Program-made: the position numbers and the translations under genes
Shown: positions 45,563-54,499 of the stretch, piece by piece
Numbering within the stretch: the first letter of the stretch is position 1
Layout of the letters: each line of letters opens with the position of its first letter
The notes under the pieces: generated by a model
Told to the model about the DNA's origin: nothing
Seen by the model: only the letters and a program-made list of their open reading frames with translations
The model's database searches: none
From: Cognatishimia coralii
GTDB taxonomy: Bacteria > Pseudomonadota > Alphaproteobacteria > Rhodobacterales > Rhodobacteraceae
Reading direction: 5' to 3'
NCBI RefSeq assembly: GCF_037478305.1
Contig: NZ_JBBGAZ010000002.1
Span: 309,940-373,939, forward strand
DNA length: 64,000 nt

Positions 45563-45576
45563 TGTTAGCGCTAAAA
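45563..45576 (+). promoter_or_regulatory. LacI-family operator upstream of the PfkB kinase
   Basis: TGTTAGCGCTAAAA contains a perfect 10-bp palindrome TTAGCGCTAA with the central CG diagnostic of LacI/GalR operators. It is 22 bases from the kinase start. No LacI-family gene lies in the window, so the regulator is remote. Confidence 0.65.
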
Positions 45577-45598
45577 TTTGGTGAATATTGAGGTTCCG

Positions 45599-46522
45599 AT
45601 GATCCTGTGTTGCGGCGAAGCCCTTATCGACATGATCCCTGCCCCAACCGAAGGGGGCGAAGGGTTTGTTCCTCATGCGGGCGGGGCGATCTTTAACACT
45701 GCGATTGCGCTGGGTCGGCTTGGCCAAGACGTGTCTATGGCAACAGGCTTGTCTCGAGATCTGTTCGGACAGCAACTCATCGATGGACTCAGCGCGAGTG
45801 GCGTCGGGACTTCCATGGTCGTGCACAGCGACCGCCCGACGACTTTGGCTTTCGTGAAACTCGTGGACGGGCATGCGCGCTATCAGTTTTATGACGAAGC
45901 CTCTGCTGGCCGGATGCTACGCTATGAAGATTTCGCCAGTGTGCCGCAGGACGTGAAAGCGCTGTTTTTCGGCGGGATCAGCCTTGCCTGTGAGCCGGGC
46001 GCTGATGCCTATGCGGCTTTGTGTGAGGCCGAGGCGGCTGGCCGCTTGGTGATGATGGATCCAAACATTCGTCCCGGTTTTATTCAAGACGAAGCCAGAT
46101 ACCGCGCGCGCCTGTCTCGGATGCTGGCCTGTGCGGATATTGTCAAAGTGTCTGATGAGGATCTTGACTGGATACTGCCAGAACACAGCGGGATCGCGGC
46201 GCAAGCCGCCGCAATGCAGGCCATGGGGCCAAAAGTAGTGGTCGTCACCCGTGGCAAAGATGGCGCGACGGCGTTTCTTGCAGATGGGACGCAGGTGTCT
46301 GTTCCGTCCGAGCGGGCCGAGGTCGTGGATACGGTCGGGGCAGGGGATACCTTTAACGCGGGCGTGCTGGCCAAACTGTCTCAGATGGGGCTTTTGTCGA
46401 AACACGCGGTGCAAGGGATTGCCCCTGCGCAGATGCAAGAGGTGCTCGCACATGGTGCCAAAGTTGCAGCGGTCACCGTGTCTCGTGCGGGCGCAAACCC
46501 GCCTTGGGCGCACGAGCTTTAG
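45599..46522 (+). CDS. PfkB family carbohydrate kinase (fructokinase-like)
   Basis: 307 residues from the ATG at 45599 with GAGG at good spacing; a TTG seven codons earlier lacks one. The N-terminal motif GGAIFNTAIALGRLGQDV and the C-terminal ATP/anion-hole motif DTVGAGDTFNAGVL mark the ribokinase/PfkB family. ILCCGEALIDMIP at the start is typical of fructokinases. It sits alone behind a LacI-type operator and convergent with the AbrB-type gene (TTAG overlap). The sugar may be fructose or a keto-deoxy sugar. Confidence 0.88.
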   Translation: MILCCGEALIDMIPAPTEGGEGFVPHAGGAIFNTAIALGRLGQDVSMATGLSRDLFGQQLIDGLSASGVGTSMVVHSDRPTTLAFVKLVDGHARYQFYDEASAGRMLRYEDFASVPQDVKALFFGGISLACEPGADAYAALCEAEAAGRLVMMDPNIRPGFIQDEARYRARLSRMLACADIVKVSDEDLDWILPEHSGIAAQAAAMQAMGPKVVVVTRGKDGATAFLADGTQVSVPSERAEVVDTVGAGDTFNAGVLAKLSQMGLLSKHAVQGIAPAQMQEVLAHGAKVAAVTVSRAGANPPWAHEL

Positions 46523-47565
46523 GACCTATCCGGGCGGTTCCACAGCAGTCGTGCTGCGATGGGCGCGCCGATGATCACCACAATGATCCGGGTGATATGG
46601 TGGGTGATGACGTAGCTGAGGTCGCCACCTGCGATGATTGTCAGGATAGTCAATTCGGCTTGGCCACCGGGCGCAAACGCCAAGAGTGCATTGACCGGGG
46701 CCGAAAGACCCAGAGCTGTCACCACCTGCGCAAAAGCCGCCGCCAGCAGGGTCAGCACCAGCATGAACGCCATGCCAGCCAGGACCACACGGCGCAGTTC
46801 CCCGAGTGTCACGCCCACATATTTCGCGCCGACGATTGCGCCCAGAAAGAACTGCGCGGCGAGGATCGCCTCGGCAGGAGGACGTGAATGTATGAACCCT
46901 CCAAGGGACAGGGCTGCAGCGAGGATCAAGGGGCCGAGGATCGAGGCTCCGAACAGTCCGATGCGCACGCCGCCTTTCCAGCCCGCCCAAGCGGCAAACA
47001 CCATAAGGCCCATTTCATGCAAAGGCAGGTCTCGGGCAGGCTGTCCGATCGGGTTGGTCAGGGGTGTGTTGTAGACTTGCGTTAAGATGATTGGAGCGGC
47101 GATCACGATCACCAGAACACGGGTGGCATGGATCAGAGACAGCACACGCACATTGCCGCCGGCCTCTTCTCCGAAAAGGATCATGTCCTGCAGCCCGCCT
47201 GGCATGGAGGCGTAGTAAGCCGTGGGATAGTCAAACTTACAGACATAACGAAAGAACGGAACGCCGATGACTCCGATCAGGATGATATAGAGCGGGATCA
47301 ACGCGACCGAGCCTGCCATGCGCGGCAGTTCATGCACCACATCAGGGGTGATGGAACATCCAATGGTTACGCCCAATATCGTGCGGGCTGCGTCTCCGAC
47401 CTGCCCAAATCCGCTGAGTTTCGCGCCAAAGAGCGCCGTGAGCAGACAGGCCGCCATGGGGCCAAAGAGGAAAGGAAGCGGGAGGCCGAGGCTCCAAAAC
47501 ACCGCCGCGCCGATGGCAGCGATGCCAAAGGTGTTCAACTGAGCGCGGGACGGTCGGAATGGCAT
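46519..47565 (-). CDS. AbrB-family membrane transporter (PF05145-like duplication)
   Basis: 348 residues with about ten membrane helices in two repeats; the repeat signatures are SMPGGLQDMILFGEEAG near 150 and FAPGGQAELTILTIIAG near 300. These proteins are often misnamed ammonia monooxygenase. They are integral membrane proteins proposed to be transporters or regulators, and the substrate is unknown. It is not a DNA-binding AbrB. It lies between pfkB and betI without an obvious link to either. Confidence 0.85.
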   Translation of the reverse strand: MPFRPSRAQLNTFGIAAIGAAVFWSLGLPLPFLFGPMAACLLTALFGAKLSGFGQVGDAARTILGVTIGCSITPDVVHELPRMAGSVALIPLYIILIGVIGVPFFRYVCKFDYPTAYYASMPGGLQDMILFGEEAGGNVRVLSLIHATRVLVIVIAAPIILTQVYNTPLTNPIGQPARDLPLHEMGLMVFAAWAGWKGGVRIGLFGASILGPLILAAALSLGGFIHSRPPAEAILAAQFFLGAIVGAKYVGVTLGELRRVVLAGMAFMLVLTLLAAAFAQVVTALGLSAPVNALLAFAPGGQAELTILTIIAGGDLSYVITHHITRIIVVIIGAPIAARLLWNRPDRS

Positions 47566-47644
47566 GAGACTGATACTTGTAAAGACCCCTTTTGAGTATC
47601 AAACGGGTGCCAGAACGCAAGTCAGCACAAAGCCCGTGGGGGTT

Positions 47645-48229
47645 TCAATGCAGCTGACGCTCTTGTTCCAGTTCCAGCAATTCCAGCACCATAGTCACGG
47701 CAGTATTTGCGTTGGGCTCTTCACCGCCTAGCCCCATGCGCAGGTAAATACCGTCGATCAACGCGGCCAACCTGCGCGCAACAGAAGGCGCGCGTGCGCC
47801 CATCAAAGGCCTGAGGCAAGAGGTGAGATTAGACACGATTCGCCTTTGATAGACCCTCAAAAGCCGTTGCGCCTCGGGCAGGGTTTGGGCTGCCACATAA
47901 AAATTAAGCCAAGCTGAGAGAACTTCTTTTTTAAAGTTATTGGTCGAGAAAGACGCCCGCACAATGGCCTCGACCCGCTGCTGGGGCGTGTCCGACATCA
48001 GCAGAGCCCCCCGCACTTCGGCCCCATAGACCGACAAGACATGACGCATCGCCGCCATGAAGATTTTCTCTTTAGACCCAAAGTAATGATGCACCAAGGC
48101 GGTCGAAACACCTGCGCGTTTTGCGATCTGGGTGACGGTGACGTCTAAGGTGCCCGCCCGTCCGATCTCTTCGATCGTGGCTTGCACCATGGCCTTGCGG
48201 CGGATGGGTTCCATTCCAACCTTGGGCAT
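47645..48229 (-). CDS. betI: Choline-responsive TetR repressor BetI
   Basis: 194 residues from the ATG whose product starts MPKVGMEPIRRKAMV, the hallmark BetI N-terminus; a longer frame to 48310 is rejected. The TetR helix-turn-helix is TVTQIAKRAGVSTALVHHYF. BetI represses choline-to-betaine genes and is released by choline. It is divergent from choXWV. betA and betB are not in the window. Confidence 0.94.
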   Translation of the reverse strand: MPKVGMEPIRRKAMVQATIEEIGRAGTLDVTVTQIAKRAGVSTALVHHYFGSKEKIFMAAMRHVLSVYGAEVRGALLMSDTPQQRVEAIVRASFSTNNFKKEVLSAWLNFYVAAQTLPEAQRLLRVYQRRIVSNLTSCLRPLMGARAPSVARRLAALIDGIYLRMGLGGEEPNANTAVTMVLELLELEQERQLH

Positions 48230-48269
48230 TGTCCGTCTCCCTGCGCCCCTTAAGGGACCGTTTTTTATC

Positions 48270-48310
48270 TTGACGTATGGCAGAAGAATATTTTTTAACT
48301 GACTCGTCAA
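48270..48310. promoter_or_regulatory. betI-choX divergent promoter and candidate BetI operator
   Basis: TTGACG (48270-48275) and its reverse complement CGTCAA (48305-48310) face each other, resembling two -35 boxes of overlapping divergent promoters. TGACTCGTCA (48300-48309) contains TGAC/GTCA half-sites and may be the repressor site. This would let BetI control both its own gene and choX. Confidence 0.45.
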
Positions 48311-48335
48311 TCAATAAAAAATCAGGGAGATCCCG

Positions 48336-49259
48336 ATGACCCTTAAATCGACCATTTCCGCGTTGGCTCTCGTGGCCTCCGCATCCGCCGCTTTTGCTGA
48401 CTGCGGCGAAGTTACGTTTTCAGACGTAGGCTGGACCGACATCACCGCGACCACTGCTGCGACCACCGTAGTTCTGGAAGCACTGGGCTATGAGACTGAT
48501 ATCAAGGTCCTGTCCGTGCCAGTGACCTACACATCCATGGCGGGTGGAGACATTGACGTCTTCCTCGGTAACTGGATGCCAACCATGGAAGCCGACATCG
48601 CGCCATATCGCGAAGCGGGCACTGTGGACACCGTGCGCGAGAACCTCGAAGGCGCGAAGTATACGCTGGCGGTGAATGCAGCGGCGAAAGCCATGGGCAT
48701 CAATGATTTCTCAGATATCGCAGCGAAGTCTGACGCTCTGGACGGCAAGATCTTTGGCATCGAGCCAGGCAACGACGGCAACCGTCTGATCCAGTCCATG
48801 ATCGATTCCGACGCCTTTGGCCTGTCCGGCTTTGAGGTCGTCGAAAGCTCTGAGCAAGGTATGTTGGCGCAGGTCGACCGCGCGTCCCGCAAGGATGAGC
48901 CGATTGTCTTCCTCGGCTGGGAACCACACCCAATGAACGCCAATTTTGACATGGGCTATCTGACCGGTGGTGATGACTACTTTGGCCCGGATTTCGGTGG
49001 TGCGACCGTCTACACAAACACCCGCGCGGGCTATGTGGGCGAATGCCCGAACGTCGGTGCCTTGCTCGGCAACCTCAAGTTCACGCTGGCAATGGAAAAC
49101 GAAATCATGTCGGCGATCCTGAACGATGGCGAAGACCCAGAGGATGCAGCCGAAGACTGGCTGAAAGCGAACCCAGCGGCTTATGAAGCCTGGCTCGCAG
49201 GCGTCACCACCAAAGACGGTGGCGATGCGGTTGCAGCGGTCGCAGCGGCGCTGAACTAA
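48336..49259 (+). CDS. choX: Choline ABC transporter periplasmic binding protein ChoX
   Basis: 307 residues with a signal peptide (SALALVASASAAFA) and the OpuAC-type fold: FSDVGWTDITATTAATT, DVFLGNWMPTMEADI and FLGWEPHPMNANFDMGYL. Trp- and Tyr-rich ligand pockets of this group hold quaternary ammonium groups. Prolines are mostly CCA, the high-expression pattern shared with the galactoside binding protein. A strong hairpin follows the stop. ChoX rather than ProX is chosen because of betI next door. Confidence 0.92.
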   Translation: MTLKSTISALALVASASAAFADCGEVTFSDVGWTDITATTAATTVVLEALGYETDIKVLSVPVTYTSMAGGDIDVFLGNWMPTMEADIAPYREAGTVDTVRENLEGAKYTLAVNAAAKAMGINDFSDIAAKSDALDGKIFGIEPGNDGNRLIQSMIDSDAFGLSGFEVVESSEQGMLAQVDRASRKDEPIVFLGWEPHPMNANFDMGYLTGGDDYFGPDFGGATVYTNTRAGYVGECPNVGALLGNLKFTLAMENEIMSAILNDGEDPEDAAEDWLKANPAAYEAWLAGVTTKDGGDAVAAVAAALN

Positions 49260-49281
49260 GCCAAGGGCTCTAAACAGACGC

Positions 49282-49309
49282 GCGTTTCCCGCTAGCTTGC
49301 GGGGAACGC
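49282..49309 (+). promoter_or_regulatory. Hairpin after choX
   Basis: An 11-bp stem GCGTTTCCCGC with GCGGGGAACGC (49282-49292, 49299-49309) has one G-U pair and a 6-base loop. It lacks a T-run, so 3'-end protection of the choX message is more likely than termination. Confidence 0.6.
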
Positions 49310-49355
49310 CCAGCGAGTCCTCAGGATGCAATGTTAATGTTTAAGGAGCATCCGA

Positions 49356-50186
49356 ATGGACTGGCTCACGGATACGAAAATCCCCGTAGGTAAAACGGCC
49401 AAACGGCTGTTTGACTGGCTTCAGGACACAGGCGAGCCGTTTTTTGACTGGCTGTCCTGGGTGATGGAGCTGTTGATCGACTCGATCCTCTGGATCCTGC
49501 AAACGCCGCATCCGCTGCTTGTGACAGCGGTTTTCGTGGCGATTGCCTGGGGGCTCCAGCGCAACTGGAAAACCTGTGTGATGGTCGCGCTGGGGTTCCT
49601 CTTTATTCTGAACCAAGGTTATTGGGAGGAAACAACCGAGAGCCTCACGCTGGTGCTGTCGGCCTGTGTGGTCTGTATGGCGATTGGGGTTCCGATTGGC
49701 ATCGCGGCCGCGCATCGCCCACGTCTTTATGTGGCCATGCGGCCGATCCTTGATCTGATGCAGACCTTGCCGACCTTTGTCTATCTGATCCCGGCGATTG
49801 TGTTTTTCGGCATCGGCATGGTGCCGGGTCTGATCGCCACGGTGATCTTTGTTCTGCCCGCGCCGATCCGACTGACGCATCTGGGCGTGTCCTCGACACC
49901 GAAACATCTGCTTGAGGCCGCGCAGGCCTTTGGGGCGACGGGCCGGCAGACGCTTTGGAAGGTCGAGTTGCCCTACGCGTTGCCGCAGATCATGACGGGC
50001 CTGAACCAGACGATCATGCTGTCGCTCTCGATGGTGGTGATTGCGGCGCTTGTGGGTGCGGATGGTCTGGGCGTGCCGGTTGTGCGGGCGTTGAACCAAG
50101 TGAACACAGCTTTGGGTTTTGAAAGCGGATTTATCATCGTGGTCGTGGCCATCATGCTCGACCGCGTGTTGCGGGTGGAACGGTAA
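49356..50186 (+). CDS. choW: Choline ABC transporter permease ChoW
   Basis: 276 residues with an N-terminal amphipathic stretch (DWLTDTKIPVGKTAKRLFDW) and about six membrane helices, including LILSACVVCMAIGVPIGIA-like segments. The EAA-type loop LLEAAQAFGATGRQTLWKVEL lies near 190. It is the membrane subunit of the ProW/ChoW class. choV begins one base after its stop codon. Confidence 0.93.
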   Translation: MDWLTDTKIPVGKTAKRLFDWLQDTGEPFFDWLSWVMELLIDSILWILQTPHPLLVTAVFVAIAWGLQRNWKTCVMVALGFLFILNQGYWEETTESLTLVLSACVVCMAIGVPIGIAAAHRPRLYVAMRPILDLMQTLPTFVYLIPAIVFFGIGMVPGLIATVIFVLPAPIRLTHLGVSSTPKHLLEAAQAFGATGRQTLWKVELPYALPQIMTGLNQTIMLSLSMVVIAALVGADGLGVPVVRALNQVNTALGFESGFIIVVVAIMLDRVLRVER

Positions 50187-50187
50187 G

Positions 50188-51210
50188 ATGGCGGCAGTAG
50201 AATTTTACAACGTCTCCATCGTCTTTGGCGACAAACCCGCCAGCGCTTTGCCGATGATGGACAAGGGCTGCGACCGGGCCGAGGTGCAGGAGGCGACCGA
50301 CCAAATCCTTGGCGTGCACAATTGTTCCCTGACCGTCGAAGAAGGCGAAATCCTCGTGCTGATGGGTCTGTCAGGCTCTGGCAAATCGACTCTTCTCAGA
50401 GCGGTGAACGGGTTGAACCCCGTGGTGCGTGGCGCGGTGAAGGTGAATGATGGCAAGGGGCTTGTGGACGTCACCAATGCCGACGACGCGACCTTGCGAG
50501 GCCTGCGTCAGAACAACATCGCCATGGTGTTTCAACAGTTTGGCCTGCTGCCCTGGCGGACCGTGCGTGAGAACGTGTGGCTGGGTCTGGAACTCTCGGG
50601 CATGTCCAAAGCCGACCGCAACGCGCGCACCTTGGAGCAGCTCGAACTGGTCGGGCTATCTGATTGGGCAGACCGCAAAGTCGGAGAGCTCTCGGGCGGG
50701 ATGCAGCAACGCGTGGGTCTCGCGCGTGCCTTTGCTACCCAAGCGCCGATTTTGCTGATGGACGAGCCGTTCTCGGCGCTCGATCCCCTGATCCGCACAA
50801 AGCTGCAGGACGAATTGCTAGAGCTGCAACGGGATCTCAAACGCACGATTATCTTCGTGTCTCATGATCTGGATGAGGCGTTTAAGATCGGTAATCGCAT
50901 CGCTATCATGGAGGGCGGTCGGATCGTGCAATGCGGCACGCCGCAGGAAATTTTCTCGGCCCCAGCCAATGAGTATGTGGCTGATTTCGTGGCCCATATG
51001 AACCCGCTGGGCGTGCTTTGTGCGCGGGATGTTCTGACGCCAGCCAATGATGCGCCGGAACAGACCGTCGCGCCCGAGACAGACATCCGCGACGTGATGA
51101 AACTGATCGGCGAAACCGGGTCGACCGTCGGTGTGATGGAAGACGGCAAGCTGATCGGCGAGGTCACAAAAGAGCGGCTGCTCAGCAAGCTGCTTGATCC
51201 GCGCAGCTAA
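50188..51210 (+). CDS. choV: Choline ABC transporter ATP-binding protein ChoV
   Basis: 340 residues from ATG 50188; a longer frame begins inside choW. Walker A GLSGSGKSTL near 60, signature ELSGGMQQRVGLARAF near 165 and Walker B LLMDEPFSALDPL are intact. A short C-terminal region (~280-340) may be a reduced CBS-like regulatory part. N-terminal extension FYNVSIVFGDKPASALPMMD is typical of ChoV/ProV. The stop interlocks with the lipoprotein gene (CTAA). Confidence 0.93.
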   Translation: MAAVEFYNVSIVFGDKPASALPMMDKGCDRAEVQEATDQILGVHNCSLTVEEGEILVLMGLSGSGKSTLLRAVNGLNPVVRGAVKVNDGKGLVDVTNADDATLRGLRQNNIAMVFQQFGLLPWRTVRENVWLGLELSGMSKADRNARTLEQLELVGLSDWADRKVGELSGGMQQRVGLARAFATQAPILLMDEPFSALDPLIRTKLQDELLELQRDLKRTIIFVSHDLDEAFKIGNRIAIMEGGRIVQCGTPQEIFSAPANEYVADFVAHMNPLGVLCARDVLTPANDAPEQTVAPETDIRDVMKLIGETGSTVGVMEDGKLIGEVTKERLLSKLLDPRS

Positions 51211-51812
51211 CGTGCATCACAGACTGCAGCGCTTGCCAAACCCGAGGCGGGCGCTGTGGTCATGCCAAAACGCGAGACTTCTGCGGCGGACATCCAATGC
51301 ATCTCGTCTGCGCCTGCCGCGTCCAGCGTGAACCAATAGAACGCGCGCGGCGTGCCCATGACGTCGTAGTAGCTCAGATACTCTTGATGGATGGGGTCAG
51401 AGCGCGGGACATCACGACCTTCGACATCTCCGCCCCAGCTGTGCACGCCGACGCAGGCTCCGGGTGAAATTTGCCGTGTGACGCCAGCTAGAAACAGGTC
51501 TGTGCCGCCCGAGGCAATCAGACCTTGCGACGGAACAACGGTGGTAAACCCGCGTTTGCGCACTTCGCGGCTGAAAATCAGGTTGGCTTCGTCGTCGACA
51601 GAACCTTCGACCATTTCCAAGACCAGAGTCTTGGCGTCGGGATGACGCTCGACGATGTCCAGAAACCGCTCCAACGTCCCCGCGTCGATAGCCCCTCGCG
51701 CGACGATGTCCGAGCCATCGCTCGTGAATTGCATCGGTTCATATTCCGCTCCAACGCAGGCGCTCAGCGCAGCAATGGGGGCAAGGTACAGAAGGCATTT
51801 CAGTGAAATCAT
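51207..51812 (-). CDS. Lipoprotein with a ClpP/crotonase-like fold (COG3904-like)
   Basis: 201 residues. A signal peptide ends in the lipobox LSAC (C19), so the protein is lipid-anchored. A ClpP-like pattern follows: strand TLVLEMVEG, a Ser in GLIASGGTDLFLAG (S101) on a turn like the ClpP nucleophile loop, and a His in CVGVHSWGG (H124) in the place of the catalytic His. Members of this periplasmic family have no confirmed activity. It could be a serine protease or a scaffold. Confidence 0.65.
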   Translation of the reverse strand: MISLKCLLYLAPIAALSACVGAEYEPMQFTSDGSDIVARGAIDAGTLERFLDIVERHPDAKTLVLEMVEGSVDDEANLIFSREVRKRGFTTVVPSQGLIASGGTDLFLAGVTRQISPGACVGVHSWGGDVEGRDVPRSDPIHQEYLSYYDVMGTPRAFYWFTLDAAGADEMHWMSAAEVSRFGMTTAPASGLASAAVCDAR

Positions 51813-51850
51813 GGTTAAGCTTGTGATGCTAAGCCTGCCTTCGTCAACGT

Positions 51851-53668
51851 TTAAGCTGCATAAAGCCCCTCGATCGCCTCGCCATAGGCCTCCGTGATCT
51901 TGGAGCGACGCACCTTCATTGTGGCCGTGACTTCTCCGTCATCGTGATCAAGTTCCTTAGGCAAGAGCCAGACCTTTTTGATCTGCTCCACCCGCGCGAG
52001 GTTTTTGTTGCGGGCCGCGACTTCGCGGTCAACCAATGCGACGATATCGGGGTTTTCGGCCAGCGAGCGGAAGGTCGTATAGGAAATCCCCTTGCTTTCA
52101 GCCCAAAGGCGCACGGTGTCAAAATCAATCTGGATCAGGGCCGAAACATAGGGGCGTTTATCGGCAATCACGATGCATTCTTTGATGTAGGGGCTGGCCT
52201 TCATCGTGTTTTCAATCAGCGACGGCGTCAGGTTTTTACCCGCTGCGTTGATCATGATGTCCTTCTTGCGGTCCACGATGGAAAAGGACCCATCCGGTAG
52301 CGCTTCGGCCACGTCTCCGGTGTGTAGCCAGCCGTCCACGAGGGTGTCGGCGGTGGCTTTGTCGTTCTTGAAATAGCCTTTGAAGACAATGGGGCCTTTG
52401 ACCAAAAGCTCTCCGTCCTCAGCGACTTTGGCTTCCATTTCGTCTGGAAAGAACCCGACACGCCCGTCGCAATCGCCCCAATTTGGTTGGATGGATGCAG
52501 CGCCCGAGGTTTCCGTCATGCCCCAGACTTCGCGGATATTCACGCCGATGCCGCGCAGGAACACCAAGAGGTCTTCAGAAATGGGCGCGGCAGCCGAAAG
52601 CGCGATTTTTACACGGCCAAGGCCAAGGTATGAGCGGATGTGGCGATAGACCGTTGCATCCCAGAAGCTATTGGCGAGGCGTTGGGTGAGGCTCCATTGG
52701 CTGCGTGGGGTTTTGCTGCGCTTGTGGGCTGAGGCCAGCGCGATCTCGGTCAGGCGACGTTGGATCGGATTGGCGGTTTTGATCTGCACCAAGAGTCCCG
52801 CCTGCATCTTCTCCCAAATGCGCGGCACGCCAAAGAACAGCTCTGGCGCCACGTCGCGCAGATCCAGCGTGATGGTCCTGAGGCTCTCGCCAAAGTTCAT
52901 TGTGCGCCGTGCCGAGAGGCAGTTCACCACGGTCATATTCTGTTCAGCCACGTGACAGAGCGGCAGGTAGCTGAGGATGTTCACATCAGCGGGTAGGCCT
53001 TCGAAGAGATCGAGCGCGAGGCGCATGGCCGCATAGAAATTGCCATGGCTGATTTCCGCAGCCTTCGGCGCTCCGGTCGAGCCAGAGGTAAAGACCATCA
53101 GCGCGGTGTCGTCTGGTGCGATTGCGTCGCTTCGGGCCTGAATATCCGCCACGTGTTGCGGCAGGCTGGTCTGCCCCATCGCCTGCATCTCATCAAAGGA
53201 CGTGAGCTTGAGATAGGTCTCATCCCGCAGCCCTTTGGGGTCAAAGACCACCAGTTGCCGCAAGTTCTTGGCGCGGTCGCCCAATTCGACGATTTTGTCG
53301 AATTGTTCCTGATCCTCGATGAACAGCACCTCGGTTTCCGAGGCATTTACGAGGTGGTCGATTTCGGCGGCGGGGCTGGTGGGGTACATGCCGACGACGA
53401 TGGCGCCCACGGCTTGCGCCGCGAACTGTGTGAGCACCCATTCCTGACGGTTCTCTGACAGCACACCAACCTTGTCGCCGGGCTTCACGCCCAGTTCGAT
53501 AAGGCCAGCCGCCAGCTCTTTGACGATTGCGTCCAGACGTGCCCAGGTAATCTCGTTCCAGACCCCATAGCGTTTCTGACGGATCGCAACCTTGTCGGGG
53601 CTTTGCGCACCATGTTCGGCAATGACCTGAACAGAGGTGCGGAAGTTGTCTTTGGTGAATGTGGTCAT
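51851..53668 (-). CDS. AMP-forming long-chain acyl-CoA synthetase
   Basis: 605 residues. Adenylate-forming motifs are MVFTSGSTGAPKAAEI near 195, YLPLCHVAEQNM, WGMTETSGA near 390, DGWLHTGDV near 455 and the C-terminal Lys-containing KNLTPS region. It activates a carboxylic acid to its CoA thioester. It lies nine bases after livF in the same leftward cluster, so the acid is probably imported by the adjacent ABC system. Chain length is uncertain; the family also includes aromatic and medium-chain enzymes. Confidence 0.9.
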   Translation of the reverse strand: MTTFTKDNFRTSVQVIAEHGAQSPDKVAIRQKRYGVWNEITWARLDAIVKELAAGLIELGVKPGDKVGVLSENRQEWVLTQFAAQAVGAIVVGMYPTSPAAEIDHLVNASETEVLFIEDQEQFDKIVELGDRAKNLRQLVVFDPKGLRDETYLKLTSFDEMQAMGQTSLPQHVADIQARSDAIAPDDTALMVFTSGSTGAPKAAEISHGNFYAAMRLALDLFEGLPADVNILSYLPLCHVAEQNMTVVNCLSARRTMNFGESLRTITLDLRDVAPELFFGVPRIWEKMQAGLLVQIKTANPIQRRLTEIALASAHKRSKTPRSQWSLTQRLANSFWDATVYRHIRSYLGLGRVKIALSAAAPISEDLLVFLRGIGVNIREVWGMTETSGAASIQPNWGDCDGRVGFFPDEMEAKVAEDGELLVKGPIVFKGYFKNDKATADTLVDGWLHTGDVAEALPDGSFSIVDRKKDIMINAAGKNLTPSLIENTMKASPYIKECIVIADKRPYVSALIQIDFDTVRLWAESKGISYTTFRSLAENPDIVALVDREVAARNKNLARVEQIKKVWLLPKELDHDDGEVTATMKVRRSKITEAYGEAIEGLYAA

Positions 53669-53677
53669 CCCAGCCCC

Positions 53678-54472
53678 CTAGCTCAGCCAGCGCTTGCGGC
53701 GTTTGTAGTGTTTCACATCGCGGAAACTCTCGCGGGCTTCGCCTTCGGTGGCGACGCCGAGGTAGAAGCTGCGGACATCCGGATCATCACGCAGCTTGGC
53801 CACATCGCCTTCCATGACGACCTGGCCGCCTTCCATGATGTAGCTGTAGTCCGCCACCGAGAAGGCGACATTGGCGTTTTGCTCGACCAATAGGATAGAG
53901 ACACCGTCCTCGGTGTTCAGCCGTTTCACGGTGTCAAAAATCTCTGCGATGATCTTGGGGGCAAGGCCCAAAGATGGTTCGTCCATCAGGATCATCGAAG
54001 GCTTTGCGATCATCGCGCGGCCAAAGGCCAGCATCTGCTGTTCGCCACCCGAGAGATAGCCTGCGATCTGTTTGCGGCGCTCTTTGAGGCGCGGAAAGAA
54101 GTCATAGACGCGGTCGTAATTCGGTTTTACATCCCGACCACGCAACGCATTGGCGGCGGCGATGAGGTTTTCTTCGACGGTGAGTTCGGTAAAGATCCGC
54201 CGCCCTTCGCGGATGTGGAACAGGCCTTCGTGCACAAGCGCGTCGGGCGTGAATTCCTCGACCGGTTTACCTTTAAAGGAAATACGCCCTTCGCGGATCT
54301 TTCCGTTCTCAAGCTCCAGCAGACGCGTGGCCGCTTTGAGCGTCGTTGTCTTGCCCGCCCCATTGGATCCCAACAACGCAACGATCTTGCCTTCGGGGGC
54401 TTCCAAAGACAGGCCACGCAGCGCTTGGATAGTGTGGTGGTAGACCACTTCGATATTCTCAATCGTCAGCAT
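53678..54472 (-). CDS. livF: Branched-chain-type ABC transporter ATP-binding protein (LivF-like)
   Basis: 264 residues from the ATG giving MLTIENIEVVYHH; a frame to 54529 is rejected as it runs into the hairpin. Walker A is LGSNGAGKTTTLKAAT near 40, signature YLSGGEQQMLAFGRAM, Walker B MILMDEPSLGLAP. The C-terminal ~25 residues are basic (KHYKRRKRW). It is the second ATPase of the transporter encoded upstream. The leucine-transport name gives the family only. Confidence 0.92.
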   Translation of the reverse strand: MLTIENIEVVYHHTIQALRGLSLEAPEGKIVALLGSNGAGKTTTLKAATRLLELENGKIREGRISFKGKPVEEFTPDALVHEGLFHIREGRRIFTELTVEENLIAAANALRGRDVKPNYDRVYDFFPRLKERRKQIAGYLSGGEQQMLAFGRAMIAKPSMILMDEPSLGLAPKIIAEIFDTVKRLNTEDGVSILLVEQNANVAFSVADYSYIMEGGQVVMEGDVAKLRDDPDVRSFYLGVATEGEARESFRDVKHYKRRKRWLS

Positions 54473-54499
54473 CTTGGGATCCGGTTTATGGGGTGCGGT

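Noticed and set aside
46519..47565. Ammonia monooxygenase
   Set aside because: This is a frequent mislabel of the AbrB-duplication membrane family; no AmoA-type features or partner genes exist.
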